Assembly (NCBI RefSeq): GCF_017654505.1
Contig: NC_054548.1
Span: 25,941,969 to 26,005,968 of the forward strand
Direction: 5' to 3'
Origin: Polyodon spathula
Lineage: Eukaryota; Chordata; Actinopteri; Acipenseriformes; Polyodontidae
DNA: 64,000 bases
Of the stretch, positions 9,174-20,406 are shown piece after piece; position 1 is the first letter of the stretch; every line of letters begins with the position of its first letter. The notes under the pieces were generated by a model. That model ran no database searches and was not told where the DNA came from. It saw only the letters and a list, made by a program, of their open reading frames with translations. The position numbers and the translations under genes are program-made.

Positions 9174-12100
9174 AAAATCAGACCAGTATTATGGCACATT
9201 TGAGTGTGTTGACTCAAGTATATCTTGTGTAGGTGGATATCACAACATATGGCACGATAAAGTTGTATTTTCATTAAATGCAGAACTTTTAATTACTCTA
9301 TCAGCTGTGTAATTGAGTTGGCTGTGCTCTGTTCAGAATGTGGCTATAGTCCAGTTTAATGTACTTATCATAATAAAAAATTCCAGATAAAGGCACTGTA
9401 TTCTTCATTAATTTCTGACATTGTTTTGATTGATATGTTGATACATGTTCTGCTTCGAGAGTTATTAATTGATTAGTCAGTATTTCAAAGCCTTGAAAAA
9501 GAGTTTAACAAAACCTCTAGTAAGTCTGTGCTATTTCTATTGTGAATGCTGCAGTATGTGTTTTTTTTTTTTTTTGTAGTTGTATTTTAAACACTATTTC
9601 AAATCCCATTTGTAACTATCCACCCCAGCATGCAGTAGTAGTTGATTGCTTTTGCCTGCTTAACCTGTTGTTCACTACATCCCAACCCAACACCATCTTC
9701 TGATAGCAGTTCTACTCATCAGTTGCAGTTTTCTGTGCTGCCATCCAGGCAGGGAGGTTTTTATTGTTGAAAAGTAACTACATGATTTCAAAGTGTTACG
9801 CTATTCAAGCTTATTCTAAAAAAACTTAAATTCAATTGCACAATGTGTCTACTTGATCTAAAAAGTGATCTAAAAAGATTATAAATCTTAAAAGTAATCT
9901 AAAAAGATAAAATCATCTTAAAAGTAATCTAAAAAGATTATAAATAATGATCTAAAAAGTGGTCTAAATGCTGCTCCTATCTGACAATTAATCCAGCAGT
10001 TTTTTTTTTTCAGATTGTGTCAAGATCCAATTAGATCATTAAAATAAACCCCAACAAGCAGGAGAAAAATGTGTGCTGAAGCTGATACATGTAAACGTTT
10101 TTTTTTTATAAAAACAAAACAAAGAAAAGCCTTGTTCAGTTGCAAAGTTGGATTTGTTATTGAAAGAATGTAAGGAATTTGATATTTATGATTCATTAAT
10201 ATGAGACACGCCAAGGTTTGTTTCACGGAAACATCTCTTCAATGATTTTCAGGGTATTGACATCATTGTAAGTTCTCCAGGCCTGTTGCTATTAATGGCA
10301 GTCTGAACAAACTCCGAGCTGAAGAAACAAAAACAAAACAAAGAAAAAAAAAGAATATAAAAATAAGTCTGTAAACCTGTAGGGGGTGAATAGGTCAATT
10401 ATGAGCAAAAGACAACTAGGTTTGACTTGACCGTTTAACACATTTTATCACTGGACCTGTTAACCTATTTAAATTCACCTCTGTTCTGTCACTACTTAAA
10501 ACTATACATTTGACTTGCTACAAGCCTCTCTGATGAGTGCACTATTAAGCCACTTTGTAATGTAAACGATCTTAAAATTACAAAAGCACATAAATCTATA
10601 TTATGAATGCATAGTGACAGTTTGTTTTTCAGCACCTTAATAGTACAATTTATAATGCTGAGTCAGGTACCATGGGATTCTGAGTTTCAAAAATCATTTT
10701 TATTTCTCAAACATTAAGTACACATAATGAGAAACATACAAACCAGGTTTGCCTGGTAATTCATTCAGGTTAAAAATAGGTTGCCATTAAAACATAACCT
10801 TGACATTGTAGCATTTGCAATTTAAAAGAAAAAGTAGTCGTTTGACATGAATGGCGGCCACCTCTTAGCGGGCAGTATTAAAATGCTTACATTTCAAGTC
10901 TCTTCAGCAGAGTCACAGGTTTGTTTAATCTTATCAATGTATGATTCATTCAGGGAATTATTGATTGCATGCACAGACAGAGTAATCACTTGAATATAAT
11001 AATGTCAGACTGTGAGGCATTCACAGGGAACATTTGGTTAGGTCTACTGGTCTAATGAAAACTTTCTGTTAAAGTTAATGGTTTATTTAATTTCAGACTA
11101 TATGACCTACTTATTATTTGCCAACAAAACCGCATGGTTGGCGTATAGATTTTCAGCTTGCATGTGTAATGCTGGAGGGATTATTGAACCAAAGCCGAAT
11201 TATTACTTTTATTCATTTTTTCCCATCAAATATTCCTGTTTGAGTAAAAGAGAGAACATTTCTATTAAGAATATGAGCTACTAATGCATTACATAAAATA
11301 GTGTGAACTTTGATTTTGTACTAGGAACCGAAAGATATAATTGTGCTGAAGGTCTAATTTAGACAATGACGCGATGCATATCACCAAATATATATGCCAC
11401 CGTAATATAATGAAATATATTCAAGGTAGAAACCTCAGAACCAAATATAAGCAGGCCAGTGTTTTCTACTTGCTCCTGATAAGCATCTTTCCTGTTGCCT
11501 ATTTAGTAACATCGCTTTTCCCTCACAGTATCTCAGATGCTCTTATCACTTTTTGCCTTTATAAGAATTTCTGTAGCTCACTACTATTTTTACTAAATAA
11601 CCGGCTGAGACAGTTATCATTTCAGTGATAGTAGGCTACTTGCTATCAGCAACATATTGTATGTTTTTTTGCCAAGTTGACAGAGAAACAACTTTGATAA
11701 ACCAGTTTTTTTTTTATTTAGTAGATGATATGGGGGCATTATATTATATTCACGTACATAGCCTACTGTGTGGCACTGACAACTACCATTCAAGAAAGCC
11801 AGTCACGTAGTGCATGCCGCTCATGTGTGCCCAGTGGTATCGCACTGCAACAATGCCAGGCTGTGCTGTGTTGCATATGTGTGTTCCAGCCCTTAGAGGG
11901 CCCTTTCAAATTGTCCATGACTTCAGAACATTTAGCTAGACTGTCAATGTCATCCCAATATTGGCACGTCATTACAATGTTCACATATTGGATAAACGTA
12001 CGATAGCTTATTACCGATATTATATTATCAACATTTTAATGAAAAAAGGTGCTTGCCATTACCTTGACCCTAGCTACAGGAATCCCAGAAATCCGCAGCT

Positions 12101-12954
12101 CTTTACACTTTCTGCTTCAGTGCAAACAGTCAAGAGAATCCTGTTGTAAACTGAACTTAGATGGTGGCTCCTTCAGCAAAATGCATCAGGCAGCTGTTAA
12201 GATCACCTTAGGCAAGGTTTCTTAGTGTCAGATCTGCATTACCAGGCAGTGAGATTCTAATCAAAATCCCGTCGGGTTCTCAAGAAACCTGTATTGTTTT
12301 GTCTTTTACTCAAACAGGATAATCTATGAGTCTTCAACAAGTCAGAAGTCTTCTAGTCTCTGCATTTGGTCAGCTGCATCTGCTTAGCTGCATCTTCTTA
12401 GTAGAATAAGAACAACAGATCTATCATGTGATCTCAAAGCTCAGTGGCTCCATAGTGCACAGTCATTTCAATTTCCATAGGTGCTAGTAATTAAAATACT
12501 TATACAGTATGACCAAACTACAAACCTACCATTAAAACTGAAACATGAGTGGGTTTACATCAATGTATGTTTATTTCATACTTCTGCTGCTGTAAAGCTA
12601 AAACCCCAATGGTCTGATAAGCAGTGATCCAGTCGTGACTTCTCCTTGAAATCTGCTTTAGCATACATGCTGTGTGAGGCAAGGGTGAAGCCTGTGTTTA
12701 AATAAATGACTAGAACAAGACACAGCTTGGCCACTTACTGAGTATGATAGAGCATGCAAACCGATAATTGAGTACTAAGCATTTAAGCATTCTCAGTGCA
12801 CACACGATTACATTAGTTATTTAAAATGAACACATTCAGTCTAGGTTGGGTAGAGGCGTGTTTCTGTTTCTATTTTGTATGCCTGCCTTTCACCATTTAA
12901 AAAATAATTGGATTGTTAGGAACATCAGAAATTAGAAATTGTAAGAATAAAAAG
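9173..12954. other. unassigned AT-rich DNA with a small tandem repeat
   Basis: No coding sequence is supported. At 9856-9968 a short motif around TCTAAAAAGATTATAAA repeats about six times imperfectly. 10,850-11,040 is rich in TAAT/ATTA and other regulatory-looking words and might be conserved non-coding DNA. All open frames here are under 95 codons and look random. Confidence 0.45.
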
Positions 12955-13279
12955 GGCTTCCCTTTCAATTTGAAGATGACCACCAACGACATTATGTATG
13001 GGTTATGCCTGCCCATTGGGTAGGTAATTGCTGAGCTCTCTATATCAGAGCTGCCGATAGGCCCCTTCCTGGGATGATGCACTCGGTCCTGCCCACTGAG
13101 GGATTAAAACCGTCATCCTGATGAAGCCATTTCATGAAGGTCACATCTCCGCTGGGTGACCTAAGGCATCACCTACAAGGCACACCCGGCAGGCAGAGGG
13201 AATGCAGGACGTGGCCAGCCCACACACCAGCATCCCAGGAGGCGTTTCCAGGGTCAGCACTCTAGACAGCCACCCCCTG

Positions 13280-13527
13280 TCCGACTGGGCGACTGGTTCA
13301 CCACCGTGGACTTACAGGATGCATACTTTCACGTTCCCATTCGTCCAGAGCACAGGAAGGATCTGCTTTTCTCTTTTCAGGGAAGCGTTTACAAGTTTGC
13401 TGTGCTGCCATTTGGCCTCTCCCTAACTCCTCATACGTTCTCAAAGTGCGTGGACGCTATCCTGGAACCCCAGCAGGGGATCAGAGTAATAAATCTTGAT
13501 GACTGGTTGATCGGTTCCCAGTCATGA
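13280..13527 (+). pseudogene. DIRS1-like reverse transcriptase fragment
   Basis: The frame reads GDWFTTVDLQDAYFHVPI, then LLFSFQGSVYKFAVLPFGLS and VINLDDWLIGSQ. These match the DIRS1 RT palm, including the VDL-DAYFHVPI block carrying the first catalytic Asp and the LDDWL block carrying the other two. The frame stops at 13,527, soon after the catalytic motif. What follows belongs to a much later part of the protein, so a large internal deletion lies at about 13,525-13,580. Confidence 0.8.
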
Positions 13528-13579
13528 GAGGAAGCAGTGGCCCACACGACGATCGTGACAGAGCATCAGGTCGTGACAG

Positions 13580-14265
13580 AGCGTCAGTTCTCCTAGTAGC
13601 CCCCAGGTGGCCCAGAAGAATATGTTTCTCAACCCTGTGCCAGCTGTTACACAGCCAGCCCTGGGAGATCCCACTGCACATGGATCTCCTCAGTCAGAGG
13701 AGAGGCACTCTTTGGCACCTGGAACCGGGCAGCTTCCAGTTATGTGTCTGGTCCCTGAAAGGGACCGCTGGTTAGCCCTAGGGCTATCAGATGTGGTTGT
13801 GGGTACTTTGCAGAATGCTATGGCAGACTCCACTAGGTCTTTGCACACCTACAAGTGGAGATATTTCCAAGCTTGGTGTCTGGCTGGAAGCCATGACCCC
13901 CTATGCCAGTTATCTTATAGTTTCTGCAAGAACTACTTGATGCTGGTAGGCCACCTTCCACTTTGAAGGTGTATTTAGTGGCTATTTCTGCATGCCATAC
14001 TCCTGTAGAATCGGTGTCTCTGGGTGTCTCTCTATCCGATTTCTTAAGGCTACATTCGGGGAGAACAGCCCTCCTGGGGAGGCATAATTGCAGAGCGCCT
14101 TTAATGTTGTACTGGAGCTCCCATAAAGGCTCAGTTTGAGCCCATACACTCCATAGAGTTGAAGTACCTGTCTATGAAGACAGCTTTCCTCGTAGCTATC
14201 ATCTCCGCTAAGCAGATCAGTGAGCTGCAGGCAGTGTCTGTGCACAGCTCCTACATGCGTAGTTG
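13580..14265 (+). pseudogene. DIRS1-like RNase H tail and tyrosine recombinase fragment
   Basis: Three frames carry consecutive parts. 13,580-13,775 encodes LVAPRWPRRICF and DLLSQRRGTLWHLEPGSFQL, the block that ends the RNase H region in DIRS1-type Pol. Then LHTYKWRYFQAWC (about 13,836), LLDAGRPPSTLKVYLVAISA (about 13,930) and LKYLSMKTAFLVAIISAKQI (about 14,160) match the tyrosine recombinase that inserts the circular DIRS copy. Other DIRS recombinases, as I recall them, have Arg where AKQISEL here has Gln, which would remove a catalytic residue. Frame changes between blocks show it is dead. Confidence 0.72.
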
Positions 14266-14478
14266 GGAGAATGGTAGCACGGTGTCTCTACCTATTGTCA
14301 GCTCTGGTATAGACAGCTCAGCAATTACCTACCCAATGGACAGGCATATCCTATATATAATGTCATTGGTGGTCGTCTTCTCTTTCAGGGAACCAGGGTT
14401 ACGGTAAGTAACCTAACATTGTGTCCAATGAACTCTGTCTGCTTTTTTCTCCTTTATGAAATAACAAAGTTGTGTTGA

Positions 14479-15175
14479 TTTGGCAAAGTGGTTAATAGTG
14501 TAAAGGACAGATAATTGTAATCCAGGTGCAAAGATTTGTTTTATTTGTTTTGTCCAGTGCCTGACGGTGAAACAAACAGAAAACAATGATGTTAAGTAAT
14601 ACAGCAGTGTGTATTACTTCAATTATAATCCCTGGGTTTGCCCTGCAAATAATAGTCCCGTTTTTAATATACACCCACACAAAACACACAAACACAAGTC
14701 TGTTAGTGCGTAAATTAGTGCTAGTGGTGCAAATAGTTTATTGTGATACAGTGCAGTGCTGTTCTGGGTTTGTGCTGGCCTCTGATGACAGACAGCTCCA
14801 GAATCACGTTTAGCCATCTAGTAATATATAATACTAAACAATTACAGGCAAACAAAACAAAACACTCACAAACGTTTTTATTCCTCACAGGGTCTATCAT
14901 AGTGCTTACAGTTCAAAATGCTTTTAAACCAAACAAAGGAACAGATACATTGCTTTGACCTCATACTCATGACCCCTTGATAAACGATTGCAGCCACTCC
15001 TGTAATCCATGGCTGCCACATTATTTACCTTTCGGGTCAATGAGTTATTGTACAGAAGTCTTTTTAACCCTTGGAAGAAGTGTCAGGCCAAGTAGTCCAG
15101 AGTATTCTGTTCCCGTTACTTAGTGCCCTCACAGGTCGGGAGGGAGATTTTCCACCAAGAATTAATCAGTACGTT
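14479..15175 (-). repeat. solo LTR related to the Gmr1-like LTR
   Basis: The start (TTTGGCAAAGTGGTTAATAG) and end (GCCCTCACAGGTCGGGAGGG then CACCAAGAATT) align collinearly with both LTRs of the 1.9-7.7 kb element, as do middle blocks such as TATTTACCTTTC. It is much more diverged than those two are from each other, so it belongs to an older or sister family. No internal region or partner LTR is in the window, so it is a solo LTR left by recombination. The right limit is uncertain by about 10 bases and no target duplication was confirmed. Confidence 0.75.
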
Positions 15176-15801
15176 TACATGACAAAACGTTTTCTGCAAA
15201 CTAATGTTTTCAGAAAACGCAGGATGTTTTCGCATGCAAAGTACCGTTGTAGCCTAAGTACGATTTGAACAGACCAGACATTTCCGCAACAGAACGGAGA
15301 CCAATCCAATAACTCAGAAGTGCTTTATCAAAGTGTCAGGTCTTAAATTCAAAGATTACTATCCTATACCGCTATTCAGATTCCCCAAAATGTACAATCA
15401 AACTTTCCATCAGATCTTCCTGTTCTATATTACCAGTTTCTTTTGCAGACATTATTTTAAATTCTCACATCATTTTAAAACTGGAAAACATTTGCTGCTT
15501 CAGAATGGGCTGTTAGCAAATATATAAAGACTTTAAGAAATGTATTACTTTATCCCTAACTAGACAAATGGATGCATGCAGACTGACAGCAGATTATTAT
15601 TATTTTCTGTTTTCTAAAATCACGTGCAGGAGAAAAGGGTCAAAGTGTGCACATGCACAGTATACCATTTCAATACATTTTCCAATAAAACTGATTTTCA
15701 GAATATTCCGATACATTTTCCTTAAACTGTGTTTACATGACTTTTGATATCGGAATTAGTTTTCCAAAAAATCTAATTCTTATGTTCATGTAAACGCACG
15801 G
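15170..15801. mobile_element. possible non-autonomous DNA transposon with short inverted ends
   Basis: The segment starts ACGTTTACATGACAAAACG and ends with TTCATGTAAACGCACGG, which reversed gives CGTTTACATGAA. Similar CGTTTACATG ends are seen on fish MITEs. A second internal copy, GTGTTTACATGACTTTTG, lies near 15,730. No transposase is encoded. Its left end abuts or overlaps the solo LTR, so the limits are tentative. Confidence 0.35.
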
Positions 15802-17054
15802 ATTGTCTTTCTGTCACAGTTGACCACAAAGAATTACATTGTTTGTGTCCATCAAAAGAACTGTCAGTAGTTTTCAATACAATAGTCTGTTTCAATTATC
15901 TCATCTCATATGTTAGGTATTTCCTAGGCTTGAAGTTTTCAGGTTTGATTTTTGATTATGCCGTTCCTTTTTTTGAGCGATTCTGTTTTGTAATTAATCT
16001 CAGAAAAAGATGGCGTGACAAAGAGCGAATGAATCTGAATCAACTATCTCCCTCTTGACCTGTGAGTGCACTTGGAATTAACGTGCCCCCTACTGAATGG
16101 TTGGGCAGTTCATTTCGGGGGCTGTCAGAAGCCGTCCATTCACAAAGAGATGGCATCACGGTACCAGGAGTCATCGCCCTAGTACGGTGAGTGAAGTTTC
16201 ATTTAAGAATTGGAGGAGACTTGATCAAACCAGCTATCGGAGGGGGACGTGACATCGTGATCGGTTCCTTTTGTTGTGGTTGATGGGAGTAAACGGCTTC
16301 TGTTGGGAAGCACAGTTAAGTGTTTTGTCGTGTTTTGCAACCGTGTGTATTTTGTCTTCGACAGACTAATTAAGCACGGATCTGGGAGCTGCAGCCTAGG
16401 CCAGCGATTCACCCGGATTTCACCAGCACCTGCACTTAACCAGCATCACTGTTCCAGCACCGCACCTGCACTAAGAGCACACACTGTCCGGAGACGTGTC
16501 TGCGTTTGTGTTGTGTCTGTGCTTGTTGTAATTATTATTTCGGGACTGAAGCCCCTTGTTTTGACGCTGGCAATGCCCACTGGTGGGTAGAGCCAGCTTT
16601 ATTATTTAAAACCGGTCAAGGAGACCAAAAGGAAATTAAAAGAAGTAACTTTAACCGTGAACTTTTTGTTTGTCCTTGTTTGGAGCACCTGCATCACTCT
16701 TTCACGATGCACAGCAACCCACACGTTCACAGATGGTAATTAGAAAAACTTGTTTTTACCTTCACAACTTAACGGATTTGTCCTGACATATATTCTTTTC
16801 AGCATAAGATACCCAGTACGGAGTGTACACTGATAGCAAGGCCATCATTTAAAACCTGGATTTGTAACAAAAAAAATAAAAAATCTTAAACCCAGTTTGT
16901 AATGAATTATTTTATCTTTATTAGGATGCAGAGACAGCTTAACAACTACTTATTAACATTTAAAGTGAGGTAGAGATTTGGAAAATAAAAAACAAAAAGT
17001 TTAAGCCCTAGGTTTTTATTTTGTATGTATGTAAACCAATACAAAGTTAAATTG
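15802..17054. other. unassigned DNA with a GC-richer block
   Basis: 16,076-16,740 is clearly GC-richer than its surroundings. Open frames there are short and unrecognised. It could be an untranslated leader of a retroelement. The rest is AT-rich with nothing recognised. Confidence 0.35.
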
Positions 17055-17078
17055 TATGTGTGTGCGTGTGTGTGTATG

Positions 17079-17146
<68 letters not shown>
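17055..17146. repeat. (TG)n(TA)n(CA)n microsatellite
   Basis: A compound tract with about 27 TA units in the middle. It directly abuts the left end of the first Tc1 element, which targets TA dinucleotides. Confidence 0.95.
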
Positions 17147-17148
<2 letters not shown>

Positions 17149-17346
17149 TTGGCTTGCGAAAGTATTGACCCCCCTTGGCATTTTTCCTATTTTGTTGCCT
17201 TACAACCTGGAATTAAAATAGATTTTTTGGGGGTTTGTATCATTTGATTTACACAACATGCCTACCACTTTGAAGATGCAAAATATTTTTTATTGTGAAA
17301 CAAACAAAAAATAAGACAAAAAAACAGAAAACTTGAGCGTGCATAA

Positions 17347-18360
17347 CTATTCACTAACCCTTTTTGCAGCAATTACAGCTGCAAGTCTCTTGGGGTATGT
17401 ATCTATAAGCTTGGCACATCTAGCCACTGGGATTTTTGCCCATTCTTCAAGGCAAAACTGCTTCAGCTCCTTCAAGTTGGATGGGTTCCGCTGGTGTACA
17501 GCAATATTTAAGTCATACCACAGATTCTCAATTGGATTGAGGTCTGCGCTTTGACTAGGCCATTCCAAGACATTTAAATGTTTCCCATTAAACCACTCGA
17601 GTGTTGCTTTAGCAGTATACTTAGGGTCATTGTCCTGCTAGAAGGTGAACCTCCATCCCAGTCTCAAATCTCTGGAAGACTGAAACAGGTTTCCCTCAAG
17701 AATTTCCCTGTATTTAGCGCCATCCATCATTCCTTCAATTCTGACCAGTTTCCCAGTCCCTGCCGATGAAAAACATCACCACAGCATGATGCTGCCACCA
17801 CCATGCTTCACTGTGGGGATGGCGTTCTTGGGGTGATGAGAGATGTTGGGTTTGCGCCAGACATAGCGTTTTCCTTGATGGCCAAAAAGCTCAATTTTAG
17901 TCTCATCTGACCAGAGTACCTTCTTCCATATGTTTGAGGAGTCTCCCACATGCCTTTTGGCGAACACCAAGCATGTTTGCTTATTTTTTTCTTTAAGCAA
18001 TGGCCTTTTTCTGGCCACTCTTCCGTAAAGCCCAACTCTGTGGAGTGTACGGCTTAAAGTGGTCCTATGGACAGATACTCCAATCTCCGCTGTGGAGCTC
18101 TGCAGCTCCTTCAGGGTTATCTTTGGTCTCTTTGTTGCCTCTCTGATTAATGCCCTCCTTGCCTGGTCCATGAGTCTTGGTGGGCGGCCCTCTCTTGCCA
18201 GGTTTGTTGTGGTGCCATATTCTTTCCATTTTTTAATAATGGCTTTAATGGTGCTCCGTGGGATGGTCAAAGTTTCGGATATTTTTTTATAACCCAACTC
18301 TGATCTGTACTTCTCCACAACTTTGTCCCTGACCTGTTTGGAGTGCTCCTTGGTCTTCAT
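17347..18360 (-). pseudogene. Tc1 transposase (DD34E) with two nonsense codons
   Basis: One reading frame of about 337 codons runs from ATG at 18,360. The N-terminal helix-turn-helix pair (about residues 8-110) includes a GRPPR hook at 58-62. The catalytic residues are D152 (WSDETKIELFG), D242 ([10 protein letters not shown]) and E277 (NPIENLW), with 34 residues between the last two. Stops at codons 195 (TGA, 17,773-17,775) and 240 (TAG, 17,638-17,640) interrupt it; the frame is otherwise maintained to 17,347. The enzyme would cut and paste the element at TA sites. With stops inside the catalytic core, this copy is inactive. Confidence 0.9.
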
Positions 18361-18426
18361 GGTGCCACTTGCTTGGTGGTGCCCCTTGCTTAGTGGTGTT
18401 GCAGACTCTGGGGCCTTTCAGAACAG

Positions 18427-18427
<1 letters not shown>

Positions 18428-18491
<64 letters not shown>
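18428..18491. repeat. (TA)n microsatellite inside the first Tc1 element
   Basis: About 31 TA units, lying between the transposase start and the right inverted repeat. It probably expanded after insertion. Confidence 0.95.
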
Positions 18492-18492
<1 letters not shown>

Positions 18493-18823
18493 TGAGATCA
18501 TGTGACAGATCATGTGACACTTGAACACAGGTGGACTTTATTTAACTAATTATGTGACTTCTGAAAGTAATTGGTTGCACCAGTCTTAATAGCAAAGGGG
18601 GTGAATACATATGCATGCACCACTTTTCCGTTATTTATTTTTTAGAATTTTTTTAAACAAGTTATTTTTTTCATTTCACTTCACCAATTTGGACTATTTT
18701 GTGTATGTCCATTACATGAAATCCAAATAAAAATCCATTTTAATTCCAGGTTGTAAGGCAACAAAATAGGAAAAATGCCAAGGGGGGGGCCAGTACTTTC
18801 GCAAGCCACTGTATATATACATA

Positions 18824-20404
18824 CAGTACTGTGCAAAAATTTTAGGCAGGTGTGAAAAAATTCTGTAAAGTAAGAATGCTTTAAAAAGTAGACATGTTAA
18901 TAGTTTAGATTTATCAATTAACAAAATGCAAAGTGAGTGAACAGAAGAAAAATCTACATCAAATCAATATTTGATGTGACCACCCTTTGCCTTTAACATA
19001 GCATCAATTCTTCTAGGTACACTTGCACACAATTTTTGAAGGAACTTGGCAGGTAGGTTGGCCCAAACATCATGGAGAACCAACCACAGTTCTTCTGTGG
19101 ATTTAGGCACCCTCAGTTGCTTCTCTCTCTTCATGTAATCCCAGACAGACTTGATGATGTTGAGATCAGGGCTCTGTGGGGGCCATACCATCACTTCCAG
19201 GACTCCTTGTTCTTCTTTACGCTGAAGATAGTTCTTAATGACTTTCGCTGTATGTATGGGGTTGTTGTCATGCTGCAGAATAAATTTGGGGCCAATCAGA
19301 TGCCTCCCTGATGGTATTGCATGATGGATAAGTATCAGCCTGTACTTCTCAGCATTACCATTAATTCTGACCAAATCCCCAACTCCATTTGGAGAAATGC
19401 AGCCCCAAACTTTAAAGGAACCTTCACCATGCTTCACTGTTGCCTGCAGACACTCATTCGTGTACCGCTCTCCAGCCCCTCGGCGAACAAACTGCCTTCT
19501 GCTACAGCCAAATATTTCAAATTTTGACTCATCAGTCCAGAGCACCTGCTGCCATTTTTCTGCACCCCAGTTCCTGTGTTTTCGTGCATAGTTGAGTCGC
19601 TTGGCCTTGTTTCCACGTTGGAGGTATGGCTTTTTGGCCGCAAGTCTTCCATGAAGACCACTTCTGACCTGACTTCTCCGGACAGAAGATGGGTGTACCA
19701 GGATCCCACTGGTTTTTGCCAATTCTGAGCTGATGGCATTGCTGGACATCTTCCGATTGCGAAGGGAAGTAAGCATGATGTGTCTTTCATCTGCTGCAGT
19801 AAGTTTCCTTGGCCTACCACTGCGTCTACGGTCTTTAACGTTGCCCGTTTCTTTGTGCTTCTTCAAAAGAGCTTGGGCAGCACATCTGGAAACCCCTGTC
19901 TGCCTTGAAATTTCTGCCTGGGAGAGACCTCGCTGATGCAGTATAACTATCTTGTGTCTTGTTGCTGTGCTCATTCTTGCAATGGTGTATGACTTTTGAC
20001 AGTAAACTGTCTTCAGCAACCTCACCTTGTTAGCTGAGTTTGGCTGTTCCTCACCCAGTTTTATTCCTCCTAAACAACTGTTTCTGTTTCAATTAATGAT
20101 TGTGTTTCAACCTACATACTGAATTGATGATCATTCGCACCTGTTTGGTATAATTGTTTAATCATACACCTGACTATATGCCTACAAATCCCTGACTTCG
20201 TGCAAGTGTACCTAGAAGAATTGATGCTGTTTTGAAGGCAAAGGGTGGTCACACCAAATATGGATTTGATTTAGATTTTTCTTCTGTTTACTCACTTTGC
20301 ATTTAGTTAATTGATAAATATAATCTATTAGCATGTCTATTTTTGAAAGCATTCTTACTTTACAGCATTTTTTCACACCTGCCTAAAACTTTTGCACAGT
20401 ACTG
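18824..20404 (-). mobile_element. Tc1-family transposon (DD38E, Intruder-like), full length
   Basis: Long inverted repeats of about 205 bases (18,824-19,030 and 20,198-20,404) have outer ends CAGTACTGTGCAAAA. TA flanks both sides (18,822-18,823 and 20,405-20,406), the Tc1 target duplication. The 1,581-bp element encodes one open transposase on the minus strand. Catalytic spacing of 38 residues fits the DD38E family called Intruder rather than classical DD34E Tc1. The left inverted repeat overlaps the 3' end of the coding region. Confidence 0.9.
18964..20025 (-). CDS. Tc1-family transposase, DD38(E>K), open but probably inactive
   Basis: The frame is open for 353 codons. Met18 (MSTATRHKIVILHQ) is the likelier start because the DNA-binding region begins there. 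Residues 20-125 form two helix-turn-helix units joined by the GRPRK hook (70-74). The catalytic core has D165 (WTDESKFEIFG) and D253 (QHDNNPIHTAK). The third position, 39 residues on, is K292 in DLNIIKSVW, where the family has Glu. That one change removes a metal-binding residue, so the enzyme should not cut DNA. The C-terminus (ASVPRRIDAMLKAKGGHIKY) lies inside the left inverted repeat. Frame integrity suggests a young copy or one mobilised in trans. I see no sign of host use. Confidence 0.88.
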   Translation of the reverse strand: MRLLKTVYCQKSYTIARMSTATRHKIVILHQRGLSQAEISRQTGVSRCAAQALLKKHKETGNVKDRRRSGRPRKLTAADERHIMLTSLRNRKMSSNAISSELAKTSGILVHPSSVRRSQVRSGLHGRLAAKKPYLQRGNKAKRLNYARKHRNWGAEKWQQVLWTDESKFEIFGCSRRQFVRRGAGERYTNECLQATVKHGEGSFKVWGCISPNGVGDLVRINGNAEKYRLILIHHAIPSGRHLIGPKFILQHDNNPIHTAKVIKNYLQRKEEQGVLEVMVWPPQSPDLNIIKSVWDYMKREKQLRVPKSTEELWLVLHDVWANLPAKFLQKLCASVPRRIDAMLKAKGGHIKY

Positions 20405-20406
20405 TA

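Larger units (their letters stand above)
12955..14400 (+). mobile_element. DIRS1-like tyrosine-recombinase retroelement, internally deleted
   Basis: Inverted copies of a roughly 95-base sequence lie at 12,955-13,052 and 14,300-14,395 (shared core CAATTACCTACCCAATGG on the right arm, reversed on the left). DIRS elements carry inverted terminal repeats. Between them are pieces of the DIRS1 reverse transcriptase, RNase H-region tail and tyrosine recombinase, in order on the plus strand but in different frames. At about 1.45 kb it is far shorter than an intact DIRS1 element (around 5-6 kb). Much of RT, RNase H and all of gag are missing. Confidence 0.75.
17147..18811 (-). mobile_element. Tc1-like transposon (DD34E), full length
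   Basis: The outer inverted ends read CATTGGCTTGCGAAAGTA on the left and CAGTGGCTTGCGAAAGTACT on the right (minus strand). Each continues into about 200 bases of inverted repeat around CTTACAACCTGGAATTAAAA. The right end is followed by TA at 18,812-18,813. A (TA)n tract of about 60 bases (18,428-18,491) sits inside, upstream of the transposase. The total length of 1,665 bp is normal for a complete Tc1 element. Its transposase has two stops. Confidence 0.9.

Noticed and set aside
9856..9968. CRISPR-like array
   Set aside because: The repeats are irregular, AT-rich and without unique spacers of constant length; the genome is a vertebrate.
19434..19820. 128-codon minus-strand frame inside the second Tc1 element
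   Set aside because: It is an out-of-frame shadow of the transposase.
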